The notes below the pieces were generated by a model, which saw only the letters and a program-made list of their open reading frames with translations, was not told the origin of the DNA and did not search any database. 64,000 nucleotides of DNA from UBA7672 sp030824255. Lineage in GTDB: Bacteria > Pseudomonadota > Alphaproteobacteria > Caulobacterales > Hyphomonadaceae. The DNA lies in contig OW818686.1 of NCBI GenBank assembly GCA_942493305.1, positions 3,968,001 to 4,032,000 on the forward strand, written 5' to 3'. The position numbers and the translations under genes are program-made. This document shows, piece after piece, positions 35,460 through 45,366 of this stretch (position 1 is its first letter; each line of letters opens with the position of its first letter).

Positions 35460-36194
35460 TCAGGGAGATGTCGGCGGATCGATGCCAAACATCTGACGCA
35501 GTGCAGCAAACATCTGCCGCTCCGGTCCACCGGCCGGCGCACGCTGGTCAATATCGGCCCACATCGCTTCGGCTTCGGGCTTCTTGTCCTGCAACCAGAG
35601 GCCGATCCCGGCCAGATAGCCATAGCGAAAGCGGTCCGGCTGCGCGGTAAAGGCCAGCTGGTAGAGCCGCGTGGTCGTTTCATCGACCTCGCCCGTGGTC
35701 TTGAAACGCAGGTCTGCCATCTCCGCTGCTGCTTCGACATTGCGCGGATCACGGCGAAGCGCCTCACGATAAGCCTCTTCGGCCCGCATCAGCGAATCCT
35801 GCATCGCGGCGGCCTTTTCCGCAGCGCCCTGCTCGTTGCCGCCCTGGATCAGCGTCATGCCCTCGGTCTGCGCCTTCTGGGCGAGCGACTCGTACATGCG
35901 CGCGATCATCACATACGGCATGGCCGCCTCAGGCTCCTTGCGCGCCTGACGCTCCGCCACAGCGATAACCTGCTGTTCCGAAAGGCTCTCGGGATTCGTC
36001 TTGATCAGCGCATCGATCACTTCCATGCGCGCTTCAAGGGGCTGGTCCGACATGTCGGGACGACCGCTGATCCAGTAGGCCGCCACACCCGCGATACCCA
36101 AAGCGAGCACAACAAGACGCGTCTGCGTGGTCTTGGCCGCCAGCCATGCCCCGCCAGCCACACACACAACTGCGACGAGAGCGATCCAGATCAA
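35460..36194 (-). CDS. ccmI: Cytochrome c biogenesis protein CcmI
   Basis: 244 residues. Two N-terminal TM segments (about 1-20 and 27-44) are followed by a periplasmic region with TPR-like helices (AEEAYREALRRDPRNVEAAA). CcmI presents apocytochrome c to the CcmF/H lyase. It is shorter than many CcmI proteins. Its start overlaps the stop of the upstream kinase gene by four bases, so the ccm operon may be cotranscribed with the two-component pair. Confidence 0.87.
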   Translation of the reverse strand: MIWIALVAVVCVAGGAWLAAKTTQTRLVVLALGIAGVAAYWISGRPDMSDQPLEARMEVIDALIKTNPESLSEQQVIAVAERQARKEPEAAMPYVMIARMYESLAQKAQTEGMTLIQGGNEQGAAEKAAAMQDSLMRAEEAYREALRRDPRNVEAAAEMADLRFKTTGEVDETTTRLYQLAFTAQPDRFRYGYLAGIGLWLQDKKPEAEAMWADIDQRAPAGGPERQMFAALRQMFGIDPPTSP

Positions 36195-37600
36195 AGCGGC
36201 GCCGCCGGCAGAACCAGGCGGGCGCGAAGGCCGCCCAGCGGGCTGTCCTCAAGGTGGAGTCCGCCTCCGTAGATGTCCGCGAGTTCGGTCACGATCGACA
36301 GTCCCAGTCCAGTTCCCGGCTCGGATTCGTCCAGCCGCTTGCCGCGCTCCAGCGCCTTGGCGCGATGTTCGACGGGAAGGCCCGGACCATCGTCGTCCAC
36401 CTTCACTTCGAGGCCGTCATCGCTCAGCGACACCGTCACATTGATGCGCGACTTGCACCATTTGGCGGCATTCTCCAACAGGTTCCCGACAAGTTCATCG
36501 AAGTCACCCCGCTCCCCGCGGAACACGGCTTTGGGATCCACATCCACGTCGATGGCGACGCCCTTGTCGCGGTGCAGCCGCTCCAGCATCCGCGCGATGC
36601 CCTCGACCGGCTCCTTCACAACCGTACGGGCCCCAAGGACTTCCGCCTGTGCAGCAGCCTGCGCCCGCTTGAGGTAGTGATTGACGTTGCTCGTCATTGC
36701 TTCCGTTTGACGCCGCACAAGATCGGATAGCCTGTCGCCACCCTTCGCCTCGTTCTTGAGGACGGCGAGCGGCGTTTTCAGCGCGTGCGCCAGATTGCCC
36801 ACATGCGTCCGCGCCCGGTCGACCACTTTCCGGTTGTGCGAGATCAGCGTGTTGATCTCCTTCACCAGCGGCGAAAGCTCACCCGGATACTCGCCATCCA
36901 GGTTATCTCGCCGCCCCGCCCGCACATCGCCCAGCTTGCCCTGAATTTCATGCAGCGGCCGCAAGCCATACCGGATCAGCACCAGCACGCCGCCAATCAA
37001 CCCAAGCGCCAGAACCCCCAGCGCAATCGCAATCCGCAGCGTGAAACTGCCAACCGACGCATCCGCGCTTGTCCGGTCGATTGCCGCATACAGCAACAAT
37101 GGCTGGGGCCGGTCCGTGAAGGTCACCGACTGCAGGCCGAGCCTGATCTGCTTCTCGTCCGGTCCCGCCGCATCCATATGCAGCACGACGCCGGGCTGTT
37201 TCACCGCATCGGCGCGAAGGCCTGGCGCAATGACCGCGTCCTCGTCGAAGAAGCTCTGAGACTTCATCGTGCGCAGAACTTCATTCTGCGCGCTCAGGTC
37301 GATGATCGCCCAGTAACGGCCAGATAGCGCGCGGCTGTACCGCTCGTCGCGGGGCAGCTTGGCGTCGTCGACGTCGATCTGCCCCTGCTCCGAATTTGCG
37401 GCGGCCGCGAGCGTCTCCAGTGTCTCGTTCAGCACCAGATCAAGCTGGAGGTCCGTTTCCGAACGATAGAACGCCTGCAGCGACCAGCCCGCGATGAGCA
37501 GCACCACGGCGCTCCACACCGCCGCAGCAACAAGCATGCGCCGGGCGATGGAGCCGCGAGTGCGCGCCCCTTCGGTCTCGGCGCCGGCCGTTTCAGTCAT
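36191..37600 (-). CDS. Sensor histidine kinase (PhoQ/FeuQ-like)
   Basis: 469 residues. TM1 is at about 27-45 and TM2 at about 185-207, with a periplasmic domain of about 140 residues, then HAMP. HisKA has phospho-His272 in NLAHALKTPLAVLKNEA, a PhoQ-type sequence, and the HATPase has VGNLLENAAKWCKS, DDDGPGLP and GTGLGLSIV. It starts one base from the regulator stop, and its stop overlaps ccmI. FeuPQ/PhoPQ-like systems of alphaproteobacteria sense envelope or divalent-cation conditions; the ligand here is unknown. Confidence 0.92.
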   Translation of the reverse strand: MTETAGAETEGARTRGSIARRMLVAAAVWSAVVLLIAGWSLQAFYRSETDLQLDLVLNETLETLAAAANSEQGQIDVDDAKLPRDERYSRALSGRYWAIIDLSAQNEVLRTMKSQSFFDEDAVIAPGLRADAVKQPGVVLHMDAAGPDEKQIRLGLQSVTFTDRPQPLLLYAAIDRTSADASVGSFTLRIAIALGVLALGLIGGVLVLIRYGLRPLHEIQGKLGDVRAGRRDNLDGEYPGELSPLVKEINTLISHNRKVVDRARTHVGNLAHALKTPLAVLKNEAKGGDRLSDLVRRQTEAMTSNVNHYLKRAQAAAQAEVLGARTVVKEPVEGIARMLERLHRDKGVAIDVDVDPKAVFRGERGDFDELVGNLLENAAKWCKSRINVTVSLSDDGLEVKVDDDGPGLPVEHRAKALERGKRLDESEPGTGLGLSIVTELADIYGGGLHLEDSPLGGLRARLVLPAAPL

Positions 37601-37601
37601 G

Positions 37602-38282
37602 CTATTCGACGATCTTTTCCGCCTTCGGGTCGATCAACCGATACCCGAGCCCGCGTTCCGTCAAGATGCGGTTTGACCCGATCTTGCGGCGCAGACGGCC
37701 GACAAACACCTCGATCGTGTTGGAATCGCGATCGAAGTCCTGATCGTAGATATGCTCGACCAGCTCCGTGCGCGGCACGACACGGCCCTGATGGTGCATC
37801 ATGTAGGACAGCACGCGGTATTCGTGCGCCGTCAGCTTGATCGGCTCGCCATTGACTGACGCCCGCGCTGCACGCGTATCGACCCGCAGGTCGCCGCACT
37901 CCAGCGCCGCAGAAGCATGGCCCGCCGCACGGCGCATCAGCGCACGCAGGCGCGCCAGCAGTTCCTCGGTCACGAACGGCTTGGTGAGATAATCGTCCGC
38001 GCCAGCATCGAAGCCGGCAACCTTCTCGCTCCAGCGATCGCGCGCCGTGAGGATAAGCACCGGCATGTCCTTGCCCGCGCCGCGCCATTTCTCGAGCACG
38101 CGCACGCCGTCCATCTTCGGGAGGCCGAGATCGAGCACTGCGGCATCATACGGCTCGGTGTCGCCGAGGAAGTGACCCTCCTCGCCGTCCGGCGCGAGGT
38201 CGACGGCATACCCGGCCTGCGACAGGGCCTCCGTCAGCTGGCGGCCCAGATCGGGATCATCTTCGACGACTAGAACTCTCAT
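37602..38282 (-). CDS. OmpR-family response regulator (PhoP/FeuP-like)
   Basis: 226 residues from the ATG at 38282; a TTG two codons upstream is the alternative. The receiver has EDDPDLGRQL, phosphoacceptor Asp at about 51 (AVLDLGLPKMDG) and Lys in LTKPFVTEEL. The winged-helix DNA-binding domain has LTAHEYRVLSYMMHHQGRVV and TIEVFVGRLRRKIG. It pairs with the adjacent kinase and probably also controls the small PepSY-like gene immediately upstream. Confidence 0.95.
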   Translation of the reverse strand: MRVLVVEDDPDLGRQLTEALSQAGYAVDLAPDGEEGHFLGDTEPYDAAVLDLGLPKMDGVRVLEKWRGAGKDMPVLILTARDRWSEKVAGFDAGADDYLTKPFVTEELLARLRALMRRAAGHASAALECGDLRVDTRAARASVNGEPIKLTAHEYRVLSYMMHHQGRVVPRTELVEHIYDQDFDRDSNTIEVFVGRLRRKIGSNRILTERGLGYRLIDPKAEKIVE

Positions 38283-38311
38283 GCCCAAAACCTCACGGCT
38301 GTACTCAGCTC

Positions 38312-38623
38312 TTATTCTTCTCGACCCGTCGTGGCGTTCACCCGGATGTTCAGGCGGCGGCCGTCATCGGTCATCCAGGCAATAATGTAGTGTCCGCCGG
38401 ACTTCCGTGCATCGAGGTGCTTCCCGCCATACTTCATACGCAGGTCGCGCAGCACTTCGCTGAGCGAGACTTCCCTCTGGGGCATCCGCTCTTCACGCGG
38501 CTGGTCCCACTGGGTGAAAGGCGAGTCGTTGCCACGATCGCCGCGTTGCGCGCTGGCCGGAGCCGTCGCGATGCCTGCAGCGAGCAGGGCAGCCATTACA
38601 GGAATCAGGGCCTTGCGAAACAT
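38312..38623 (-). CDS. Small exported PepSY-like protein
   Basis: 103 residues from the ATG at 38623; an ATG at 38644 is also possible. A Sec signal peptide (MFRKALIPVMAALLAAGIA onwards, ending ASA) precedes a mature domain of about 75 residues with LSEVLRDLRMKYGGKHLDA and VNATTGRE, the pattern of PepSY domains. Such small periplasmic proteins often lie beside PhoPQ-like systems and may modulate a sensor or protease. It is the first gene before the regulator and kinase on the same strand. Confidence 0.7.
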   Translation of the reverse strand: MFRKALIPVMAALLAAGIATAPASAQRGDRGNDSPFTQWDQPREERMPQREVSLSEVLRDLRMKYGGKHLDARKSGGHYIIAWMTDDGRRLNIRVNATTGREE

Positions 38624-38736
38624 GACCCCGGATTTAGCGGTCATAGCGTGAACCCCGTCTGAACGGCTGCGAGCCGCTCGAAAACCTTGCAGTTTCCCTG
38701 CATTTACCATTGATGCCCCGCGGCGCATGGCCGGGC

Positions 38737-39639
38737 TCAACGCTGGATGTCTGACTTGCGGCCCGGCCAGGTGCGAACGAATTCGCGCAGTTCCTGGTCC
38801 TCTTTTCGCGGCAGGACGATCATCAGGCGAACAAGCAGGTCGCCCGCGGTCGGCCGCGTCTGCACGCCCTTGGCCCGCAGCTTCAGCAGGTCGCCAGAGC
38901 TTGAGCCGGCGGGCACCGACATCGTCACCATGCCTGAAGGCGTGTTGACCGGAACGCGGCCGCCCTCCACCGCTTCGGCCAGTGAAATCTTGAGGTCCAT
39001 GCGGATATCGTCGCCATCGCGCCGAAACTGCGGATGGTCGCCCACGGTGATCTCGACCAGCGCATCACCCGATGGCCCGCCGCCAACGCCCGGCAGCCCC
39101 TGGCTCTTGAGCCGCAGCGTCTGGCCGGACGTCAGTCCCGCCGGAATCGCAAGATCCAGCGTGCGCCCGTCGGACATGGTCACGCGCCGCTTGCCGCCAT
39201 TCACCGCGTCGAGGAAGTCCACTTCCATCCGGTAGCGAACATCTTCGCCGCGCTGCTGGCCAAAGCCACGCGCCCCGCCGCCCCGGCTGAACAGCCCGTC
39301 GAACAGATCCTCGAACACATCGCCGCGCCCGCCGCCCCGCGCGCGCGCGCCTGCCCCTGCGCCCGCTCCGGCGAAGCCGCCAAAACCCGCGCCGGGCTGG
39401 AATTGCGGGCGTTCATTGCCATCCGCATCGATCTCGCCGCGATCAAACCGACCACGCAGCTGCTCATCCATCAGCATGTTGAAAGCAGCCGTCGCGCGCT
39501 TGAACCGCTCCGCCGAGGCGGGGTCGTTCGGGCGCACGTCAGGGTGCAGCTCCTTGGCGAGCTTGCGATAGGCTTTCCTGATGTCCTCGGCGCTGGAGGA
39601 TTTGGGCACTCCTAACGCCGCGTAGGGATCCCAACTCAA
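38737..39639 (-). CDS. DnaJ-like co-chaperone without zinc finger (CbpA type)
   Basis: About 300 residues from a TTG at 39639 (LSWDPYAALGV), matching the normal J-domain start; another TTG lies at 39699. The J domain has the HPD motif (ELHPDVRPND). A Gly/Arg-rich linker follows (about 95-135), then the substrate-binding C-terminal domains (DGRTLDLAIPAGLTSGQTLR). No CXXCXGXG zinc repeats are present, as in CbpA. It stimulates DnaK ATPase. It lies just downstream of the GTA tail operon on the same strand. Confidence 0.9.
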   Translation of the reverse strand: MSWDPYAALGVPKSSSAEDIRKAYRKLAKELHPDVRPNDPASAERFKRATAAFNMLMDEQLRGRFDRGEIDADGNERPQFQPGAGFGGFAGAGAGAGARARGGGRGDVFEDLFDGLFSRGGGARGFGQQRGEDVRYRMEVDFLDAVNGGKRRVTMSDGRTLDLAIPAGLTSGQTLRLKSQGLPGVGGGPSGDALVEITVGDHPQFRRDGDDIRMDLKISLAEAVEGGRVPVNTPSGMVTMSVPAGSSSGDLLKLRAKGVQTRPTAGDLLVRLMIVLPRKEDQELREFVRTWPGRKSDIQR

Positions 39640-39743
39640 TTGACGACCCTTGTCGGTAGTCTGGCCCCTAGCGTGGGGCTTCTGCCCTACGCAAGACAAG
39701 CCAGAAGATGGGTATTTTGGGGCAGAACTGATGTTCTGACGTC

Positions 39744-42700
39744 TTACGGTGCGGGAATCGCCAGTTCCACCGCGCTCCGGCCGCCCGGCTCGCCATAGCG
39801 CCCCAACTGCGCCACCTCAATGACAGCGACACCGCCGCTCGGGAAATCCACAGCCTGTTCCGTAACCGGATAGATCGTCGCAGTCCCGGCGACGTCCCAG
39901 GTCCGCACTGATTCTCCGCCCCCCACCGTCACCCGGTACGATTCGGCCCCTTCCAGCGGCGGCTCGCCGACGCCCCACCAGTCGCCCTCCTTGCGCGCCC
40001 GCCGAACCCACGACAGCGCTACGTCGCCCCCCTCCCGCCCCCCCCGCAGGTGCGCCGGCGACCACACCTCCCCCGCCACCCCCCGATGCGTATACGCCCC
40101 CGACCACTGGCCAGCTTGCCACGTGAGAGGCAACCCGTGCTCCCAGCTTGCAACATCCAGCCGTCGTTCCGCCCCCGTCAGGAATATGATCCGGGCATCC
40201 GCCGGCGCTCCGGCCAGCATTGCCGGCTCCGATCCCTGCTGCCCTCGCAGCAGCCCGCTCAACCGGTAAGTCCCTACGTCAACCAGTTCGGCCTCCTCAA
40301 ACTGGATCATCTCCCAGCCCGTCTCCGTCTCCACCAGCGCCCTGTTAGCGCCATTGAGCACGCTCGCCTGGCTCGCCGACGCCAGCGCCCCGCCCGCAAC
40401 GACCACCCAGACCGAAGCCTCCTGCCATCGCCCGGAGACGTGCGGATACATGGCGCCCAGCAGCCGCCCCATCACACACGGACGCTCAATGCGGCCACGT
40501 TCCAGCATCTGATCCGCGTCCGCACCTGCTTTTAAAACCACCGCGCCCGGCCACGGCTCGACAAACGCAAACCCCAGCGGCCGAAGGTCCTCCTCTTCGC
40601 CAGGCAACACCGGCGCATCGACGATCACCACGTCCGGCTCGACCGGCGCGACGACATGCGGCCCCGACACAGGCACAGCCAGCGTGAGCATCGGCGCTAT
40701 CGCCGCTCCGACCCGCACAGCCTCGAAGCTGATGCTTTTCCCGTCGCCGATCTCGACAACACGCCACGCATCCTGGCCAAGCTCCACCACATCGCCTGGC
40801 TCAATAACGACGCCATCCGCGGCCATCCCGAACCGTGCACGCTCACTGTTCAGTTGAACATCATCCGCAAACCGCCCGGCACATCGCTGCGCCTGCCCGC
40901 GATCCATCGCCAGCGCCAGCTCAACATCTATCAACTGCGCACCCGCATTTCCAACAGACCGTACCAACCCTGGCGCATAGTCCGCCTCGGCATCGACATA
41001 CCCCAAACGAACCGAAGCCTCTTCCTGCTCTAGCCCTTCACGACTCAACACCAGCGCCGGCCCATCATCCTCGACAAGCCGCCGCGCATCCACGGCAACA
41101 CGGGTGCTCCCCCGCATCCGGAAATGGATCGCACCTCCGTGCTCCACTGCATTCAAGCCATGTCCCAGCGCCAGCGGCTCCAGCACCGCTCGCGCACGCA
41201 TCGTGCCCGCCACGCCATAGCCTGACACGATGCCCACCAATCCGGACGTTTCAACATCCGCGCCCGCCCGCGCCCCCACATCAGCCACAACATCGGCCAG
41301 CGTCGCCGCGCCCGCGCGTCCGTTCAGCCAATGGCCCAGCCGCCAGTTCTCCGCATCGCTCCACACATCATCACGCGCCGGAAACGCCGGGTAGGGACGC
41401 GCATCCCACGCCCACAACGCGACGCCGTCCTCCGGCAACATGCGGCCCGCATAAACGCTGGATGCCGGATTGTTGGCGTCGTTGCTCCAGTGCGCATGAA
41501 ACGCCTCGACGGCCCGCCGCTGGATCACATCGTCCCGCGTCCCATTCGAGAAATGCGGCAGCGCGCTTTCCGAACTCTTCGGATCAAAGAACACGTTCGG
41601 CTGGTTTGCGCCCTTGTCGACCGCCGGCACGCCCATCTCGACAAAGCGCACCGGCTTCATCCCCGGCGCCCAGCCCGTTGGCGATTCAGACCTCACGCCA
41701 TCGACGCGCGTGTGGTGCGCCTCGCTCCACCAGTTGCGGACATCCTTCTGGCGAAACACCCACGGCTCGGCATGCGCGCCATCCACTATGGGCAACCGTT
41801 CCTGCGCCAGCCGCCCGTCCGCATCCGCGTAATACCAGTCGAACGCTTCGCCCGCCGCAACATTCCCTGCGAGATAAGCTGCGGACCGTCCGTCTCCGTG
41901 CGCCGCATCCGCATGGCTGGTCCCGTCGCGCCAGTCCGCCATTGGCGGATACCAGTCGAGACCCACATAGCTGATCGCCGAATGCGCCCACAGCGGATCG
42001 AGCGGAAAGCTCACATCATCGCTGACCACATGCGCGCCATACTCCGTCCAGTCTGCCGCATAGCTGACTTCTGCCGTAGGCCCAACAATCGCGCGGACAT
42101 CCTCCGCCAGGGCACACAGCGCATCGACAGCCGGATAAGAGACGCCATCCCGCACTCGCGTCAGGCCGACGAGCTCTGATCCGATCAGGACACCATCTGC
42201 GCCTTCCTCCGCGCCCATCTCCGCATAGTGCAGCACAAGTTCACGATAGCGCGCAAAGAATGCATCCACCTGCGCCGCCATATCTCCGGCCACAGTCGTA
42301 ATCCGTCCGCGCCAGGGAAACGGCGCCTGCTCTTCCCCGTCATACGGGTCAGGCAATCCATTGCCCGCCGACACATCCATCAACACGAACGGATAGAGCG
42401 TCACATGATACCCACGCGCCTTCAGCATCGTGATCGCCTGCCGCACGCTCGCATCAGACGGCGTCCCGCCATAGTTCGCACGCCCGCCCGTCGCTGAAAT
42501 CAAGTGCGCCGAATCGCGCGCGATGCCCGCCACGCTCCACGCATGAGGCACGGTTGTCTTTGCCGCCATCTCCACGCCCGGTCTCACCAGGCATTCGCCG
42601 CAGCGCAGGTCCGTCCCGAACCACGCGACTACGAGGTTCACGCGCGTCACGTTCGGCAGCTCGGCTTCGAGGTGATCCAGCGACGCTTCGAAATCGCTCT

Positions 42701-43427
42701 TCAACTCCGGCCCATGCAGGTTCTCGGCAGTCTCCCGCCCCGGCCCGATCCGACGCTTTACGATATCCGTCGCCAGTGCAAATTCGCCCGAGCCGGGGAT
42801 CATGTTCACCGCGCGAACGACGCTCTCCATCCGCTCGGCGCCGCCGCCAACCGGCCGCACGATCTCGAACGACAGCTGCGGCATGCGCATGCCGAATGCA
42901 TCCACCGGCATATCCTCGAACACGATGTAGGCCAGCCCGCGATACGCCGGCGCGTCTCCTTCTATCGCCTCGATCAGCGGATCGGGCGCCTGGTCCTCCG
43001 TCCCGCGATAGAGCCGCCACGTCACCTTCGACAGATCGAACGGCTCGCCATTCGCCCAGCAGCGTGACACGCGCGCAATCTCGCCCTCACACAGCCCCAC
43101 GGCAAAGCTCAGCGAGTACGAATAGTCCGCGACTCGCGGCCCGCCCTTCCCGCCTTCGACGTCGCGCCGCTCTTTGAAGTTCGCCGCCCAGATCAGCTGG
43201 GCTCCAACACGCCAACGTCCATAAACGATCGGAACCCCATCGCCTTCACGTCCCTCCGTCAGGTAGAAAGCCTGTACGCGCGGCCCCTCCACCGGCGGCG
43301 TCAGAAACCGTCGGTCAATCGCCGCCCCCGCCATGCGCCCCGCCGCCTGCGCCAGAAACGCAAAACCCTTCGGCAGGAACGCCTTCCCGACTTCCGCGCC
43401 AACGCGGTTCAGAACAAGCTCAGCCAT
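39744..43427 (-). CDS. GTA gp15-like tail fiber/host-specificity protein (megatron)
   Basis: 1227 residues, close to the size of RcGTA gp15. The N-terminal region has the gp15 opening (VLNRVGAEVGKAF). The centre (about 290-620) is a GTA TIM-barrel, glycoside-hydrolase-like domain with YHVTLYPFVLMDV, GVLIGSELVGLT and AISYVGLDWYPPM. The C-terminal half contains phage tail-tip beta domains. In RcGTA gp15 forms the tail tip that contacts or penetrates the recipient envelope. It is the last gene of the tail unit; its ATG overlaps the gp14 stop by one base. The frame is intact. Confidence 0.93.
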   Translation of the reverse strand: MAELVLNRVGAEVGKAFLPKGFAFLAQAAGRMAGAAIDRRFLTPPVEGPRVQAFYLTEGREGDGVPIVYGRWRVGAQLIWAANFKERRDVEGGKGGPRVADYSYSLSFAVGLCEGEIARVSRCWANGEPFDLSKVTWRLYRGTEDQAPDPLIEAIEGDAPAYRGLAYIVFEDMPVDAFGMRMPQLSFEIVRPVGGGAERMESVVRAVNMIPGSGEFALATDIVKRRIGPGRETAENLHGPELKSDFEASLDHLEAELPNVTRVNLVVAWFGTDLRCGECLVRPGVEMAAKTTVPHAWSVAGIARDSAHLISATGGRANYGGTPSDASVRQAITMLKARGYHVTLYPFVLMDVSAGNGLPDPYDGEEQAPFPWRGRITTVAGDMAAQVDAFFARYRELVLHYAEMGAEEGADGVLIGSELVGLTRVRDGVSYPAVDALCALAEDVRAIVGPTAEVSYAADWTEYGAHVVSDDVSFPLDPLWAHSAISYVGLDWYPPMADWRDGTSHADAAHGDGRSAAYLAGNVAAGEAFDWYYADADGRLAQERLPIVDGAHAEPWVFRQKDVRNWWSEAHHTRVDGVRSESPTGWAPGMKPVRFVEMGVPAVDKGANQPNVFFDPKSSESALPHFSNGTRDDVIQRRAVEAFHAHWSNDANNPASSVYAGRMLPEDGVALWAWDARPYPAFPARDDVWSDAENWRLGHWLNGRAGAATLADVVADVGARAGADVETSGLVGIVSGYGVAGTMRARAVLEPLALGHGLNAVEHGGAIHFRMRGSTRVAVDARRLVEDDGPALVLSREGLEQEEASVRLGYVDAEADYAPGLVRSVGNAGAQLIDVELALAMDRGQAQRCAGRFADDVQLNSERARFGMAADGVVIEPGDVVELGQDAWRVVEIGDGKSISFEAVRVGAAIAPMLTLAVPVSGPHVVAPVEPDVVIVDAPVLPGEEEDLRPLGFAFVEPWPGAVVLKAGADADQMLERGRIERPCVMGRLLGAMYPHVSGRWQEASVWVVVAGGALASASQASVLNGANRALVETETGWEMIQFEEAELVDVGTYRLSGLLRGQQGSEPAMLAGAPADARIIFLTGAERRLDVASWEHGLPLTWQAGQWSGAYTHRGVAGEVWSPAHLRGGREGGDVALSWVRRARKEGDWWGVGEPPLEGAESYRVTVGGGESVRTWDVAGTATIYPVTEQAVDFPSGGVAVIEVAQLGRYGEPGGRSAVELAIPAP

Positions 43428-43867
43428 CAGCCCTCAACTCCCGGAAATGAAAACGCCCCCGCCACCCGCCGCCGCCACCACGGCACAAGATGCGTCTGGC
43501 AAACGGATCGCCCCCAATAGGCGTGGATGATCAGCCCCTCGCCGCTAACAATAGCCGCGTGCTTCGCCGGCGAGCCTAGCGCCATCCGGAACAGCAGCAC
43601 GTCGCCATCGCGCGCGTCTCCAAGTGGAATCTCGCGTAGCCATCGGCGCGCTGCATCCATCAGATCATCGCCTCCGCGCGTCTCAGCCCAGTCAGGCGTG
43701 TAGGCCGGCGTCTTCTCTGGCTCCGTCCCGATCATCCCGCGCCAGACGCCGCGCACGACGCCAAGACAATCCACACCTGCGCCCATTACGCTCGCTTGAT
43801 GTTGATATGGCGTGCCGATCCACTTGCGCGCCTCCGCCACAATGGCAGTTCGCGAAAGTCCGCTCAT
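43427..43867 (-). CDS. GTA gp14-like NlpC/P60 cell-wall peptidase
   Basis: 146 residues. The NlpC/P60 catalytic Cys lies in VDCLGVVRGV and the His residues in KHAAIVSG and IIHAYWGR. RcGTA gp14 is a tail-tip peptidase that helps cross the peptidoglycan. The start overlaps the gp13 stop (ATGA) and the stop overlaps the gp15 ATG, so the order and coupling are those of the RcGTA tail genes. Confidence 0.93.
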   Translation of the reverse strand: MSGLSRTAIVAEARKWIGTPYQHQASVMGAGVDCLGVVRGVWRGMIGTEPEKTPAYTPDWAETRGGDDLMDAARRWLREIPLGDARDGDVLLFRMALGSPAKHAAIVSGEGLIIHAYWGRSVCQTHLVPWWRRRVAGAFSFPGVEG

Positions 43868-44736
43868 ACGCGCCTCCCGCCATCGTTAGCGCCCGATGCG
43901 GGGCCCGCCAGTACAGCCTCAGGCCCTGGCATGTGCGGAAAGCCACGGAAGTTTGCGCGGTTGCCAAACCGCGCGCCGCACATCGCAAAACTCCTGTCGC
44001 AACCCGCCGTCACGACAAACGCATCGCCAATCTCAACAACGGACGCCGTCTGACGCGCCAACTCGATCTCATTCTCCGCATGACGCAGCACGCGGCTCTT
44101 GCGCCCCGCATTCGCGCCGCTCGTCCAGGTCAGCATGCCGCCTGTGAACCAGCCTGCCTCAAAGCTATCGACCGCAGACGCGAGCAGAGTGCGCTCCCCC
44201 GTCAGATGCGTGACGACGCCCTCTGCACGAAATGCTGGATCATCCAGATCGACACCGCATCGCGTATCGCCCACATCCGCATCGCATGCGCGCGAGTATA
44301 CCCGCCCGATCTGTCGCTCTAGATCGGCCTTGAGGCTCACCAGCTCCGCCGAGAACGCAAGCCCTTGCCGCGTCACCTCAGACAGCCTGCCAGACCAGAT
44401 CATCACCCGATGCTCGGTCGCCTCCCAGTCCACGCGCCAGACATCCACCCGTGTCCCATCCCACAGCCCCGCATCGATATCCGCCTCCGCAACAAAACCC
44501 AGCGACACCGCCCCCTCGATTGCACATCGCCCCGGCGCCAGCCCGCTACCGCTCTCGAACATCGCCGCCGCCAATCCCGCAGCCGGCTCATGCGTCACCC
44601 CTTCAAAGCTGATCGCCCTGTCATGGTCTGTCGCTCCGAACACCACACCGTCCGCCCGCGTAAATCGCCAGCAGGCGCACAGCATCGTCTCGCCCGCCGC
44701 CAGTCTGGCGGCGAACGCATCGCTCATCTCTCTCAT
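43864..44736 (-). CDS. GTA gp13-like baseplate hub protein (DUF2163)
   Basis: 290 residues. The N-terminal DUF2163 region (LCACWRFTRADGVVFGATDH) is followed by four conserved cysteines, in CDADVGDTRCGVDL and GCDRSFAMCGARFG. These are the residues expected to hold the iron-sulfur cluster described for the RcGTA hub. The motif NFRGFPHMPG closes the protein. Frame and length look intact. It starts three bases after the gp12 stop and overlaps gp14. Confidence 0.94.
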   Translation of the reverse strand: MREMSDAFAARLAAGETMLCACWRFTRADGVVFGATDHDRAISFEGVTHEPAAGLAAAMFESGSGLAPGRCAIEGAVSLGFVAEADIDAGLWDGTRVDVWRVDWEATEHRVMIWSGRLSEVTRQGLAFSAELVSLKADLERQIGRVYSRACDADVGDTRCGVDLDDPAFRAEGVVTHLTGERTLLASAVDSFEAGWFTGGMLTWTSGANAGRKSRVLRHAENEIELARQTASVVEIGDAFVVTAGCDRSFAMCGARFGNRANFRGFPHMPGPEAVLAGPASGANDGGRRV

Positions 44737-44739
44737 TGT

Positions 44740-45366
44740 CTATTCCGCTATCTCGACCACCGGGACGCGCAGCACGCGCACCGCACTGCGTCCAACCAGC
44801 GCCATCTCCAGCCGATCCATGTCGAACCGCACCGGCACATCGAACGCAAACCCCGCCGTCAGCACCGAACCGTCCGTCGGCGCTGCATCGAACGTCACCA
44901 CACCCGTCGTCACATCGACACTGAAAGCCGCCGTCGCCACGCCATCAATCGCAACCACGACGCTCCCCGCCACAGGCTTGCGGACAACGCGGTCCACCGA
45001 CACGCCCCCGCTTGCATATCGCTTCATCAACTGAAACGCCGCCGTCACGCCATCGCCAGCGCCCAGCGACTGATCCGTCTCGTGCACCGCATCGCCCGGC
45101 GCACAGCTCTTCCAGTCCACTGGATCGCGCAACCGGAACCCATGCATACGACCCCGCCGCGCCTCGAAGAACGCAACCAGCGCATGCGCATCGTCCGAAC
45201 CAATAGCGGCTCCGCCGACATCCCATCTACGCCGCGAACCGGACCACCGCACATTCCGGCTCTCCCCGCCCGACGCTAGCCGTACCACGTCCACCACATG
45301 CTGAGGTCCGCCTGCGGCGCCGACAGCCAGCGGCAACGGCAGGCTCACCTCGTGAAATCCGCTCAT
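44740..45366 (-). CDS. GTA gp12-like distal tail protein (DUF2460)
   Basis: 208 residues. It begins SGFHEVSLPLPLAVGAAGGP and has RRWDVGGAAI, ARRGRMHGFRLRDPVDWKS and DGVTAAFQLMKRYASGG, all typical of the DUF2460/gp12 family, which forms the distal tail ring. The start overlaps the stop of the gp11-like gene by four bases. Confidence 0.94.
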   Translation of the reverse strand: MSGFHEVSLPLPLAVGAAGGPQHVVDVVRLASGGESRNVRWSGSRRRWDVGGAAIGSDDAHALVAFFEARRGRMHGFRLRDPVDWKSCAPGDAVHETDQSLGAGDGVTAAFQLMKRYASGGVSVDRVVRKPVAGSVVVAIDGVATAAFSVDVTTGVVTFDAAPTDGSVLTAGFAFDVPVRFDMDRLEMALVGRSAVRVLRVPVVEIAE